Of a stretch of DNA of 64,000 nt, positions 25,084-37,061 are shown piece after piece. The stretch covers positions 7,876,501-7,940,500 of the forward strand of contig NC_092317.1 in assembly GCF_036785885.1 (NCBI RefSeq). The letters run 5' to 3'. Origin of the DNA: Coffea arabica. Its lineage: Eukaryota > Streptophyta > Magnoliopsida > Gentianales > Rubiaceae. Position numbers and translations under genes: made by a program. Under the pieces are notes generated by a model. It saw only the letters and a program-made list of their open reading frames with translations. It was not told the origin of the DNA and searched no databases. The number at the start of each line of letters is the position of its first letter. Positions within the stretch are counted from its first letter, which is position 1.

Positions 25084-25612
25084 TAGGCCTGTCAACGGGT
25101 CGGGTCTAGACCCGGATCCGGACCGGATCCGTGAAATTATTGCGGGTATGGGTAGGGATTTAATTCCGTTTCCTGGATCCGGATCCGGATCCGTTTTGTC
25201 AAACAAAAAACGGGTCGGATACGGAATATAGTATTCCGACCCGTATTAGACCCGGATCCGGATATAAATGAATTAATAATTTAAAAAATATATATTTATC
25301 AATATAATTTGATTAGGGTGATGTATTTTAATAAAATTAATTTGATTTCTTTTCTTATTTGGTTTTTTCTTTGCATTAGTTAGAAATTAGTTTATAAATA
25401 TATTTTTTTCTCATTTTTATTAGAAATTATAAAATTTGGTAAATTTGTTCGGGTAGACCCGGATCCGGATCCGGGACCCGCCGGATCCGGATCCGGAACA
25501 TAGAATAAAAGACCCGTCGGGTAAACGGGTCGGGTCCGGATCCGGGATAGTAATTCGGGTCCGGGTCCGGAATAATGAATTCCGGCCCGGACCCGGCCCG
25601 TTGACAGCCCTA
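25084..25612. mobile_element. hAT-type MITE, CCGGATCC family
   Basis: 529 bp flanked by an exact 8-bp duplication TGCGCCAC (25076-25083 and 25613-25620). The left end is TAGGCCTGTCAACGGG and the right end CCCGTTGACAGCCCTA, a nearly perfect inverted repeat. About 150 bp on each side is packed with CCGGATCC / GGGTCGGGT motifs around an AT-rich core. There is no transposase. Confidence 0.9.
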
Positions 25613-27300
25613 TGCGCCACGCATCGTGGCCATGTACTAGCTTAAGGAAAAAAATGGATGTTCCAACTTTTTCAATTGTCTTTGTTGGAAAATTTCCTTA
25701 AACATGAAGAAATTGGCATCAATAATTGTGTGCTAAAAAATAAAACGGCTATGTGTTTGATACGTTCAATTCCACCACCTGAAGCCGTTATATCTTGCCA
25801 GATTGGATTTTCTTGCACGTCAACGACAAAATTGTTTTGGTACAAATTATCTTTGACAATAGAGTTGCAATTTCGAGGTACGAGCTTTATATTTCAAAGA
25901 TAAGGAAAGTTGATAGGCTGGAGGGATTTGGTACTCATGGTTCATGCACTTCCAATTTTGGCAAGTGACATTTGTGCAAATCAAAATTGCGTCCACAGTG
26001 AAAGATTCATTGTTACAAGCCGAAATTGTTCAATAAAACAGGACAAATTAAGCTAAGATCCAAAGAGAAGGGAAGTTGAAAAGAGCAATCACGCCAAAGT
26101 TGAATAAGGGTATCAGAAAGTCTATTAAAGCAAATCATGAGCGTAAAAATTATTGGCGAACAGATGAATTAAAAATCTAATACCAGGACATTAGTTACTA
26201 ACATGCACGGAAGGGAATTGCAGTGATTTATCTATTAGAAAATAATTGTGAAATTTCTTGTATTTTTTCAGATCTGGTGTTAATTTTTTCGGATTTATTG
26301 TATATGTTAAATTGCAGATATGTAATTTCTAATGCATGATCTCTGTAATTTCTAATGCATGCTTAACCTACCATTAAAGCAGTAATGTAAATCAAATCAT
26401 AGTGAACGATTTCAAACAATCTGTTAATGAAATTTGCTATATGTATGGTATCATAATCATTATTGTTCTCTCATATTTTTACACATTTTCATGAATATTT
26501 GAATGTTCATCTTCCCTATTTCAAAAATACTAAGTTGAGTAAGGACAACTGGCGACCAAGGACAATTGTTAAATAAACCCTTGTCTTTTGAAATTGCCAA
26601 TCTGAAACAAAAACAAAGGAAGTAACAAATCAGCAGCATAGGATATTAAGTACTGTTCTTGTGTCTTCTGGAAATGCAATAAAATGGAGATTGACATTTC
26701 TTTGTCAGAACTTAAAGCCTGACAATTGAGAGTCTGCAGAAAAATTTCCCAACCTTCTTCTAGTATTTGCGATTAGCTGCAATGTGCAAATCAATGACCG
26801 ATCATTTCCATATTAAGGCTCGACAACATCCAGGATAAGAAAGTACTGAACCATAGATGGAATACACGTTGCGTTATTAAAATCACCAATCCTGGCTTCT
26901 TTAATATTTTTTTCCTTCTCTTTTTCATCTTCTTTGTACTTTCCACTCAAGATGTCCCCTGATCAGAAAATGAATGCTTTAGGCTTTATATTATTCTTTC
27001 TTTTGACAGATCAGCATCCACATATCATCTGACGTGGAAGCAAAGGATGTTGCAAAGTGTCCTATTAATTTGGATTGATATACACACAGAACCTAATCAA
27101 TTATCAACCCCAACCCTACTATCTTGTGAACGTTACTTCAATGTCCTTTGTTTTTCATTCTGATGATAAAATATCTGTTAATGCCATTAATCATTGTATA
27201 ATGTCTATGTACTCGTCATATTTCGTGTCCACATTTGTTCTATTAATTTTAAATTCTTGATTGAGCATTGATTTTCATAAAATATGTAGCACCTCATACA
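25613..27300. other. Intergenic
   Basis: No gene is supported. A short direct repeat TGTAATTTCTAATGCATG lies near 26317-26362. Confidence 0.45.
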
Positions 27301-27415
27301 TCTTTTTTCCTACCTCTCCCCTCACTCTCCTATTCCTTCCCTATCTCCAACCTATTAGTCTGGATCGAACCCTGATCTACCATAGTTCAACTCCCTGATC
27401 ACTAGTCCTCACGAC
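27301..27415 (-). mobile_element. SINE-like remnant cut by a hAT MITE
   Basis: Read on the minus strand, GGACTAGTGATCAGGGAG followed by ATCAGGGTTCGATCC resembles SINE A and B boxes, and a short T run lies at the left. The A-box side ends exactly where the MITE at 27416-27851 inserted. No target duplication of its own was found. Confidence 0.4.
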
Positions 27416-27851
27416 TAGGGGTGTTTCGCGGCTCGCGAGCGGCTCGAATACGTGCTCGAGTCGAGCTCGAGCTAATTAAGTCGATCTCGAGCTCGAGCTC
27501 AAGCTAAAAAACATTAGCCTCGTTGGCTCGCGAGCTCAATTATATATAATTTTTATTTTTTATTTTAATAGTAAAATTACATATATATTCCTAATATTTT
27601 ATTATTTGTTAAAAAAATTATTGTTTTATTCATTTTTAAAAATAAATAATTATTTTTTATTTTTAAAAAATAAAATAATAATAATTATTTTTTTATTTTT
27701 TAAGTTCGACTCGAATTTGAGTCGAGCTCGAGCTCGAGCTTGATATTTTGAGCTCGTCGAGCTCGAGCTCGAGTTCGAGCTTCACAAAATTAACTCAAGC
27801 TCGGCTCGATTAGCCAAAACTCGACTCGAACTCGGTTCGTTTGCACCCCTA
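27416..27851. mobile_element. hAT-type MITE, GAGCTCGAGC family
   Basis: 436 bp flanked by an exact 8-bp duplication CTCACGAC (27408-27415 and 27852-27859). The termini are TAGGGGTG and CACCCCTA. Subterminal regions are arrays of GAGCTCGAGCTCGAG palindromic motifs (27430-27535 and 27705-27840) around an almost pure A/T centre. Its motif type resembles the element at 61754-62208. Confidence 0.9.
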
Positions 27852-27859
27852 CTCACGAC

Positions 27860-28508
27860 TATTAATATATCCTCTATTATCAATAGGTGATTATTAATCC
27901 TATAATTTAACACTATCACACAGCTTGCATCTATATATACAATCACAATGTGGCAAAAGCACTAATTTCATGCCAACCTTTTTCACATACATAAGAAAAA
28001 TAAACGAATTTACTAGAAAAAAAAAAAGACATGTCAATTGTTGAAAGCATATGAGACCCCAAAATTTGACGAGACTAGGGTGGACCAAACTACGATTTTT
28101 TTTGCCAACTGAACAGCATACCATGCAGAAGCACTTTATGTCTAGAGAATTCTGCCATATTTTTTTTATTGATGATGATGAAGTGTGTAAATATGACATG
28201 AAAAGTCATTGTTGTCCATAATCCCACTTCTCCTAGTCATTTAGGAGAGTGTTTTTGACGAGTCACGATCCCATGTCATGGGTAGGGAATATCATACTTG
28301 ATGCTAATGCAGGCCCATGAGAAGTATATATGTGATGTGAATTTTCAGTTTTTTTTCCATATATATCTTGGCTGGCTAGTATTAAAACTTAATCTGCAAG
28401 TTCTGGTTTTCATGAGTTTGGCCAAACATGTATAGATTATGATCCCTGAATTTTGACTTAAAACGAGGGTTTCCTTTCATATGATGTAGATTTTCTTGGA
28501 AACTTGAT
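27860..28508. other. Intergenic
   Basis: No gene, RNA or bounded element recognised. Confidence 0.5.
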
Positions 28509-29213
28509 TAAACCTGTCACCGGGTCGAATCCGGGCCGGAATTCATTATTCCGGACCTGGACTTGTTACTACTATACCGGTTCCGTATCCGGTCCGTTTA
28601 CCCGACGGGTCTTCTACTCTATGTTCCGGACCCGGATCCGACGGGTCTACTCGAATCCGGATCTGGGTCCGGGTCTACCCGAAAAAATAGCTAAAACTTG
28701 TTTTACAACAAAATTAGAAAAAGTACTACTTTTTTTTATTAAGAAAGGTCAATTTAATTTTGTCCAACAAGTATTATTTCAATGTTGTCACTTGGTTAAA
28801 GTCTTAGCTGGGCTATATTGCATGTGTTAATTAACATCTTCTAGATATAATGTTTAGCATTGATAAATACTTTTTGTAAGATTCAAATTCATGCTTTTGC
28901 AACAGGTGTTGTATATGCCAAAGGCTCTGCATGTCCGTGGATAATATTTAGTTGTTTGGGCCTTTGGGGTATAGAAGTAAATTTGGGGTATAAATTTGGG
29001 ATATATTATTGGTATATATATATCTATTTTATATCCGGATACGGGTCAAATACGGGCCGGAATGATATATTCCGTATTTGACCCGTTTTTTTGTTTGACA
29101 AAACGGATTCGGATTCGGGTTCGGGTAATGGAATTATATCCCTACCCGGACACGTAAAAAATTGATAGATCCGGGTCGAATCCGGGTCTAGACCCGGACC
29201 GTTGACAGGCCTA
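28509..29213. mobile_element. hAT-type MITE, CCGGATCC family, inverted relative to 25084-25612
   Basis: 705 bp flanked by an exact 8-bp duplication AACTTGAT (28501-28508 and 29214-29221). The ends are TAAACCTGTCACCGGG and CCGTTGACAGGCCTA. The right end carries the phrase GGGTCTAGACCCGGA, which matches the left end of the element at 25084 in reverse complement. It is the same family in the opposite direction, with a longer interior. Confidence 0.88.
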
Positions 29214-29221
29214 AACTTGAT

Positions 29222-30150
29222 ACATGAAACTTAAAAGGTCGAATAGATAAAATGAAGTCCGTGGGAAATTTTTTTTCCCATTTTTTTTTTTGATTTGCAA
29301 GAAAAGTTTGGCTGGAAGGAGAAGACCTTTTAGAAGAGCTAACAAAAATAACAAACCCAAATATTCGCTTGGATTATAAACTACATATGCATTTGAAGAT
29401 GCAAACTATTAAAACCTTCAACCTATTTTGGGGCAAGAAATTGCTTATAGAAACAAAAACTCAGAGAATTAAATAGTTGAATCTCAAAGATAAATGTATA
29501 ATCCTAATTCATGTACACCTAGTCAATATGTGCTATATGATACTATGAAACTAAAGTAGCTATTGACTAGTTTTTTTCCTTCGCCCATTCATGTACTCCA
29601 TTGCTTTAGTGCCACAGTTGTGCCATATTATGTGGACCAATGTTAGTAGTTTCCAAGCATTTTAAACAAAAGCCAAAAAAGATAGTAGGGTCTGATTCAA
29701 AAGTTAGGATAAAGAATTTTCTGTACACCAAAAAGTATGTAACAATTTCTAATAAAGTCAGATTTTTAGCAGAAAACAACATACTGCTCTTAATCTATTT
29801 TGCTCATCCAGTTTGTTGGATAAGATTGTTCCTACCCTAATTAGCACTTTCCCGGAAATGCTAATGGAGCGGTTTACCTAAAATGAAGTTCATTCTGCAA
29901 GTGACAGCGTGAAAACAAAGACAAAGTCAAGGATACAAAAAGTGAACTGAAATATAGAGAAATTTCGGGTTACACATATTGTTTTTCCTTTCGGTACATA
30001 ACAATCAAACGAAAAATATATTCTCCTTCTTCACAAGATTCTCTTTCTAGCTGCTGTCTTTTCCTGTGTTAAATCTCACCTTATTGTCCTTTTCATTTAT
30101 TTCTTTTCATTGGCAGAAAAAATACGAGTTAGAAAGATCCACAGAACTTA
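29222..30150. other. Intergenic, upstream of the 109-codon ORF
   Basis: No other gene is supported. Poly-T runs lie near 29270-29290. Confidence 0.4.
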
Positions 30151-30480
30151 ATGGCACAAGCAAACAAGAAGACTGTTAAGTTCCATCAACACCATCTCTT
30201 TCAATCACATAACCGAACAACCACAACCATTTCCCTACATTTTCTATTGATTTCTTTTCTATTCTTTTTTTCCCCTTTTCTTTCCTTCCCCTCCCCCCCC
30301 CCACCACAAACAAACATTTCCTGCCAAAACAAGCCCAAGTCCTCACCTCATTGTTGCCTATACTCAAAGCGAATTGAGCAAGAAAATAACTTGGACCACA
30401 ACTCTTGCTACTCGGAAGCAGAAGATTACAAACAGTGGGGGCTCGTGTTCTCGGCAGCTCCATACAACGCTTACCCTTGA
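30151..30480 (+). CDS. Putative small secreted or membrane-anchored peptide precursor, 109 aa
   Basis: Single-exon ORF starting ATGGCACAAG. Residues 1-23 are polar and basic with a run of His and Thr. Residues about 26-47 are strongly hydrophobic (SLHFLLISFLFFFSPFLSFP), consistent with a signal peptide or anchor. A Pro run (about 48-52) and a Cys-containing stretch follow (Cys 58, 68, 69 and 86). The C-terminus after an acidic EAED ends DYKQWGLVFSAAPYNAYP. The ordered layout of leader, variable middle and short C-terminal block resembles plant peptide-hormone precursors, and the acidic DY pair is a possible tyrosine-sulfation site. I do not recognise the family: the tail is not CLE, RGF, PSY, IDA or CIF-like as I know them. 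It could also be a chance ORF, since the Pro codons come from a poly-C run. Confidence 0.4.
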   Translation: MAQANKKTVKFHQHHLFQSHNRTTTTISLHFLLISFLFFFSPFLSFPSPPPPQTNISCQNKPKSSPHCCLYSKRIEQENNLDHNSCYSEAEDYKQWGLVFSAAPYNAYP

Positions 30481-32180
30481 ATAAATCATACATATGTATG
30501 ACTAGTTTACCTTCATATATAATTATTTTAGTTGGCAATTAAGGAGCACTTTAAGTGACAAAGAATTTAAACTTCCATCTTAAAATTAGTTGGCAATCAG
30601 TAGAGTGGTCCAAAATTTTATCAGTGTGGCTAGAAATCCTTGATATATCAATATGAGGTATTTAGTCTCTTAAGACTCGTGCTTGAAATACTCGGAATAT
30701 CAATGTGACACATTTAATCTCTTAATATTAAGCTAATCTTTTGCAAATTATAACAACTTCAATATCCATATTTAGTGCATTTTTGTGAATTTTAGATGTA
30801 TATTTTCCTTTATGAATTACTCAAAATTTATTTTATGATCTTTGTTCATTATTAGATTAAGGATAAAGATGAGCAGATAAGCAAATCCAGTGTCCACAAC
30901 ATTCCATCCGGTCGAGGAAGGAGCTAGCTACCCCTCATGGCAAGGATCATTTGCAATTGAATTCCCTTGTCTCCTTTGTCCAAAGAGAGAGTGTGATCCC
31001 ACTTGCTTGACTGTTGTTTCAATAAGGTACGCAGTGTCCTCATGTGTAGCATCTAAGACATGGGCTGTCCAAATCTGGACTAAACTCTTGATCCCACTTG
31101 CTTGATGGTTGTTTTTCACTCTTTTCTGTAAATTTTCTTTCATATTTTTTATGACAAATAATGCATATCATCCGAAAATGTTTTTGCGCCATAAAAATTT
31201 TGATTTAAAAGTTAAAATTTCTTTCTACGAATAATTTTTGTTAAAATGAGGTAGCTTTTGCTTTTCAGGAAGCGTTTATAAAAAAATTTTCTAAAGAAGC
31301 AATTTTCTTGATAGCGCAAAAAAAAAAATCACAATCAGTAAAAAAGGAAAAAGATCCGTTACTTATGTCCACATTCTGTAAGTTGCTATCAGAACCAAGA
31401 CCTTGAATTTTGGTGGATTATCTAGCCGGAGGATCCTTAGACTTGGACTCTTTATATTTCCGCGTACACAAACCGATTTTCAGGAATCAAGAGCTGGAGA
31501 AATTTAGCCGCGCTGAAGGACCACTATCATTTTTACCAGTATAAACTGTACCAGCCATAATGCAGCCAAAAACACAGTACTGCCATGTAGGTTCGAGCCT
31601 CGTCAGTATTCTTCGAGCCCCATCGGTATTCATGGTTGGCCTTTAACCTTCTATACACGCCACTTCTCCCGTTTGATAGAACCGCTCGATCCATATTAAG
31701 TTTAGAAGTAGACGATGATTTGGCTCCAAGAGAAGATGGGATGAAAAAGTGAATGGTTTCTATTGAAAATTGCAATTCTCTCAAAATCCAACTCCCCTCA
31801 AAAGTACACAAGCTTAGGTTGTATTACACTTGTTTTAAAGTACTTCTGGACTCGTATAATCACTTGCTTTCCTCCAACTATCATGCATATGAAAGTTAAA
31901 TGAGCTAAGACTAAAATTAGTGAGATCAGTTTATTTCGAATTCCCCTTCTGCTTTTCCGCTTCTTAAATCCACCTCTACCCTGTTAGAAAAAAATAATTT
32001 AAAACAAAAAAAAAAATAGTGGAATCAACTTAATTCTAACAAAAATATCTAGAGGACATTAAATTACATCAACTGAATGTACAGTTGATGAAACTCAAAT
32101 TGGCGATAGGAACAAAATAGATTGTCATCAATCACAATATGTTTACCAACGAAACATTAGCTACAAGCGGCGTTGTCCAA
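30481..32180. other. Intergenic
   Basis: No gene is firmly supported. A 15-bp phrase ATCCCACTTGCTTGA occurs twice about 80 bp apart (near 31007 and 31090). An open frame on the minus strand at 31533-31811 has no family I can name with confidence. Confidence 0.35.
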
Positions 32181-32189
32181 TTTGCCGAC

Positions 32190-32592
32190 TTGTCGAAGGT
32201 GGTACAACTTTGAAAGCTACACGCGATGCTCTAGTGCATTGTATTGTGTTCTCTTCTGTTGGTACAAGACCAAATTCAGCGACCAATCCTGATGAATAAT
32301 TGGATCTCAACTAACGCTCATAAAGTAATCTTTGGCTTAATCCCAAATTAGTTTGATCAAGATGATAAAACTTTGATTCATGACATTCGCATTTGTTTGG
32401 CATACAGTAGCTCTGTTATTGTAAATTGGGTTTCAAGGGATGCAAATGAAGTCCCTCATGAATTCATGACTCTTGATGCCAAATCTTCTGATTTTGTTGA
32501 ATCCCTTTAGAATTCCTTCCCTACTTTTATCAATCATTTGCTATTGGACGATTTCCTAGTAATGAAAATTCTCTTTTTATCAAAAAAAAAGA
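32190..32592 (+). pseudogene. LINE (L1-type) 3' end, truncated and internally deleted
   Basis: The plus strand reads YKRRCPICRLVEGG and, further on, DALVHCIVFS, like the zinc-binding domain that follows reverse transcriptase in plant L1 elements. From about 32360 it reads DDKTLIHDIRICLAYSSSVI, then VNWVSRDANEVPHEF, the end of the RNase H domain. The ORF stops at about 32510, and the element ends with TTTTTATCAAAAAAAAAG. The stretch between the two domains is too short, so an internal deletion is likely. Confidence 0.7.
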
Positions 32593-32599
32593 AGAAAGG

Positions 32600-33998
32600 A
32601 TGATCATCAGGGAATACTATATATAGAGGTGCATATCTTATTACATTGATTTAGTAGATCAGGGTTTTCTCAAAGACTTGAAAATTTTATTGATATATAC
32701 ATATGAAAATCAAAGAAGACATTCATTTTTCAATGGCAAAAGTACATATTATATAGGAGAGGAAAAAATATCTGTAAAGAGTTTGACTGATTGATTTGGA
32801 TATTATGAGTTAGGGTTAGGGACCATACCTTGTTGTGGGCAGGTGAAGAACCTATTCGACCCCGGAGGAGGGAGGAGGAATTAATATGTCTGGATGGGAC
32901 TGTTATCGAGAGCTTTCAGTCCTTTAGGGAGGGACAAATGGGGTAGTAAAGCCATCTCTGGACCACCCAATTTCGTGGCATTAAGGCGTGGATCAAACAT
33001 GCCAAGTTTTTGCTTCTACTCCTTGCTACTTATAAAACCAATCAGGAGAATGGGCCAGAGGCTTTTCTAACAAGCTTTTTACGTTGGATATTCCTTTGAT
33101 TTTTTTTTTTTTTATATGTACATATTCTTTTAAGACTTGATCTAGGTTATCATTCATCTGGCTGGAGTAAGAAAAAGAAAAACAACCCCCCAATGTTCTG
33201 GTTTAGCGAATGGGCAAAAGCCATGTAATGACCATAAGCAAAGGATGCAAGAGTAATGAGAGTTTGAGTTCAAGTTACCTTTTCATCCCAAGAGAAATCA
33301 AACTTTTGTCAATCCACATCAATTGATCCTAACAGGATCAGTAGTTGCCTCGTCAGAAGGAAGATTAGTTTCCAGATTATTTTGCAAGCTTTACCTTCGA
33401 GGTGTTAAAAGAAGTAATCTCAACATGTCAAGATACTTCCTATGCAGTTTGACACAAATTGATCGTTCAAGGAGGTAACCTCAGATGTACAAGAGAACAA
33501 ACAGCATTTTAGCCCATGCTTAATGATCTATTCATTATGAAGACTATTCCACATCACTTGTCAAACAAAGAACTGGATTACTGACAGACTTCTGTATCTT
33601 TTTTTTTTTTTTTTTTTCACCTTAGCAAAACATCAGGAACAGCCAAAAGATCACCATACCTCTCAATGGAGTGTCCAAATCCTGTTATGCACATCTTAAG
33701 GACACTAATAGTCGATCCTGGCTCAATGAATGCTGTCTTTCTGCAGAGATTCCCTACGTTTGATCAGGTAAGATATACTCAATTTTCTGGTTAGGCTGCA
33801 TCCAGTTTAGAATTTTGTTACAACACATACATTATTATTTTGTTGAATCAAGTAAAAAGTTCTTCAGTACAATAGTAGCTCGAAAACATATCTGCTACTT
33901 GCTTGTTCTTTACTTTCTAGGTGAATCAACTTCATCATTTGTGTGGAGTCCACAACGTCAAAGTACTAATTTACAGCAAGTTGATTGTTTTGTTGTGG
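32600..33998. other. Intergenic, includes the 3' flank of the fibrillin gene
   Basis: No gene is supported. Poly-T runs occur at about 33100 and 33600. The 3' untranslated region of the gene ending at 33999 probably lies at the right end. Confidence 0.4.
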
Positions 33999-36900
33999 TT
34001 ATTTGCGTCTTTGGAAGACAAATAGAGAACCCCTAGAGCCTTTTCCCAACCTAATCTTCTCATCTATGTATGTGATTTCTAGCTTTACCTCACTCTGACC
34101 ACCATACCGAAACTCTAGTCCTCCAAACTTAAGTTCAGGTGCATCAAATACCACTTGTATCCACTTTTCATCCAGGACATTGAGTTTCCCTGCATATGAG
34201 ACGAAAATTTAGTTGGATAAATGGATGGATTGCAAAGCAGCATAGAAAGAGGAGCAGCCTAACAAGTGCAGTCAGTTATAACTAGTAATAAATCCCATTG
34301 TCATTTACTAGCACCAACAAAAAGCTTAATCGTTGTTAACTACTGAATGACATGGCAGTTTCCTTAGTACAGATGATAATGTTAAGCATCTTTGGAAAAG
34401 AAAAGCTAAGAGGTGCAATCCTGCAACTGCCACCTGGGGTCCATGAATAATCTTTCTTTGTTTTGGGATGGGCTGGGGGCGGGGATAGAGGATGGGGACA
34501 GACAAAATACCATCTACAATGCCCCATAAAGGTGCAAACTGGAGCTAAGAGCCAAATTTTCTTCAACTGTTACAAGCACAGGCTCGAGTCAATACATCTC
34601 TGGCTTAAGCAAGTCTGTCTCAACCATAAAAATGCACAAAATCGTATGCTTAGTCAGATGCCAAGTTTAGGTGCAAGCATCATCTACACCTCTTATTCAC
34701 AGGCTTGAGTCACTACATCTCTGACTTCAGCAAGCCTGTCTCAAGCATACTATTACACAGGATTTTTAGCTTATTTGGATGCCAAGTTTATGTGCAGTTA
34801 TCATCTACACCTGTTAGTGACAAAAAAAATTTTTTTAAATCAACTTGGCTGCAGAAGAAATTGGAGCTTATATGTAACAATGGAGTAGGTCTAAGTTGCA
34901 ATTGACGTTAGACTATGAGCATCCCTTTTTACTTGTTTAGCATGTATGCATCACACATTCACCAGAATTTTCTGTTCCATCTATTTTCTGATTATATTAA
35001 TGTGCACCAATCAATTCCTGCAATTCAAATTTGCCACTGCACTGGCTGAGGCATAACAGGACCGCAGAAACAGGATGCTAACTTCTGCTTGGCAGTTGGG
35101 GGTGGAAGGGTGTGGGGAGGGGTAGGAAAATTAAAAAAAAAAAAAAAGGATATCCAATTCCTTGACAACATTAGTACACTTAAACACTATTAGGGCTAAT
35201 ATTGGAAAATTTGGACATAATGTAATATTCCAAGCAGTCTTTAAGGTACTTTCTCAAACAACTATGTCGCTCTTATTGTGCAATTTCGCATAAAACCAGC
35301 TCAAATATTGTAATTACCCAACCAATGAGCCTCAACTATGACTCAAAAGCTTATATTCAAGTTTATGACAGTGGTGCATTTCTGTGTCTGTATGGGCCTT
35401 TTAAACAACCATCAAAAATTCATGGCAAGGGTGTCCTATCATACAACTTGAAACGTAACAATAGAAGCTTCACTCTAAATGCATGTGAAACTGAGCATGA
35501 ACACAACATTATATTTGCAATGACTGAATGTAACATGCTCAGGAATGTTAAAATACTTTTTCGGAAGAAACCCTGAATAAAGATCCAATAAAAAAGTTTC
35601 CAGAGTTAGCACAGATAAGGAGGAAGACACAAAATTGAAGAGTAAACCAAGTTTATTACCTTCTAAAGAGACCTCCCCGTCAACAAGCCCTAGAAGTGAG
35701 AAGGACACTTTGTTTCTCACTATATCAGGAGCTTCAACAACCTGAATCATTTCTTTTGTTTTGAAGAATAAGCGGCCAATTGCACTCCTATAGCCTCCTC
35801 CTGGTGATGTAGGGTTCGAACAATACACAACATCCCACTCTGCAAAGAACTTGGCTCATTATTTGCACATTCAAATGTTACATTCTTAATCAGAAAATAT
35901 CAAAATTAAATTCTTTCTGCTTATTTATTTTCCTACTGCTACAATAATAATAGTAAAATATGCATCAGAATCCAAACCAACTAAATGGACAAGTGGCACG
36001 TGTAAATGCATGAATACCATACAACAGAGGACATACATCAGCTGTTCGTACAAATAACACATCAACAAGGATCATTTACCTCCGAAAATAAGAGGGCATT
36101 TTACTGGCTCATCCACACAATACTGCTGCAAATCACGGGCTACTTCAGCAACTTTATCATGCTCATTCCTCATCAGCAATACACCCCTGTCTGTTTGCAT
36201 AACCTATCATGTAATAAGACTTGTATTGACCTCATAATGAGCAACTGCAGAATGTTTAATTGTAGTAAACAAGAGGAAAATAGTTCTGTCACAAAAACAC
36301 TGATATCGATATTCATTCAAATATCCACCATGCATAATAAACTTTACTTCTTATTTGATTAAAATCAATCAAATACAAGACAATGAACTTTTAGTAGCAC
36401 TCAAAAATTTTTTTCCCTGCACTAAACTAATCTAAAATTCTAATAGAACCATTAGTCTTATATTCAACCCTGGATCTAAAAATTCAATCTTGCACAAGAC
36501 TGTGCCAATCCTGAAGTTAATTTAGGTAAGTTTCCAAAATAAAGAATTTTTTTTAAAGCGATACATTTCCATTTCCTTCTTCCTTTTATTCTTTTTTCTC
36601 TTCTTATTCCCCATCCTTGAGATTGAAGTATTAAACCATCTTTGACAAATTCATAATCCATATATTCATACAACTACCTAAAGAAAATGACCATACGCTA
36701 TAAAATCTCCAAGCAGTGGCCAAAACTCAATTAACCAAATCAACTCTGCAAATTATTGAGCAAAAAAGAAAGAAAAAACAAATACAGCCCAAGAATGCCA
36801 ATTCATCCTTTAAACTAAGACAAAGAAATTGAATAAATTATACACTATCATAGCACAAACCTTGGAAAGAATGGAGGCCACAAGGTCATCTGGCTTGGCT

Positions 36901-37061
36901 GATGACAAAGGCGCTGCAGTTGACAAAGAAGCGTGAATGCGACCAGCGCCTCTCTGGTACAACGGCAAAACCTTCAAACTTTTATTTGATCGGACGAGCT
37001 GCAGCCGGGGAGCTCTGATGACAGCAGCAGAAGCAGGCGTCAAAGCACAAGCAGTCGCCAT
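33999..37061 (-). CDS. PAP8: Plastid-lipid-associated protein / fibrillin, PAP8 (FBN6)-like
   Basis: Four exons in phase give 231 aa: 36861-37061, 36080-36203, 35660-35839 and 33999-34189. Residues 1 to about 50 are Ala-, Ser- and Arg-rich with few acidic residues, a typical chloroplast transit peptide. The fibrillin domain includes EWDVVYCSNPTSPGGGYRS, IGRLFFKTKEMIQVVEAPD, RNKVSFSLLGLVDGEVSLEG and EVKLEITYIDEKIRLGKGSR before the end FVFQRRK. These blocks match the plant PAP8 branch (Arabidopsis At5g19940, called FBN6). Fibrillins are lipocalin-like proteins of plastoglobules, thylakoids and envelope. Intron 3 is long (34190-35659) and holds a tandem duplication. The gene is divergent from the sialyltransferase-like gene, with 644 bp between the two start codons. 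Confidence 0.92.
34575..34822. repeat. About 121-bp tandem duplication in intron 3 of the fibrillin gene
   Basis: ACAGGCTCGAG at 34578 recurs as ACAGGCTTGAG at 34699. Later landmarks (ACATCTCTG, GATGCCAAGTTTA, CATCTACACCT) repeat at similar spacing. The copies have diverged by several substitutions and small indels. Confidence 0.8.

Noticed and set aside
31533-31811. 92-codon minus-strand frame containing NGRSGVYRRLKANHEYRWG
   Set aside because: It looks faintly familiar, perhaps from an organellar hypothetical ORF, but I could not place it securely, so no gene or organelle insert is claimed.
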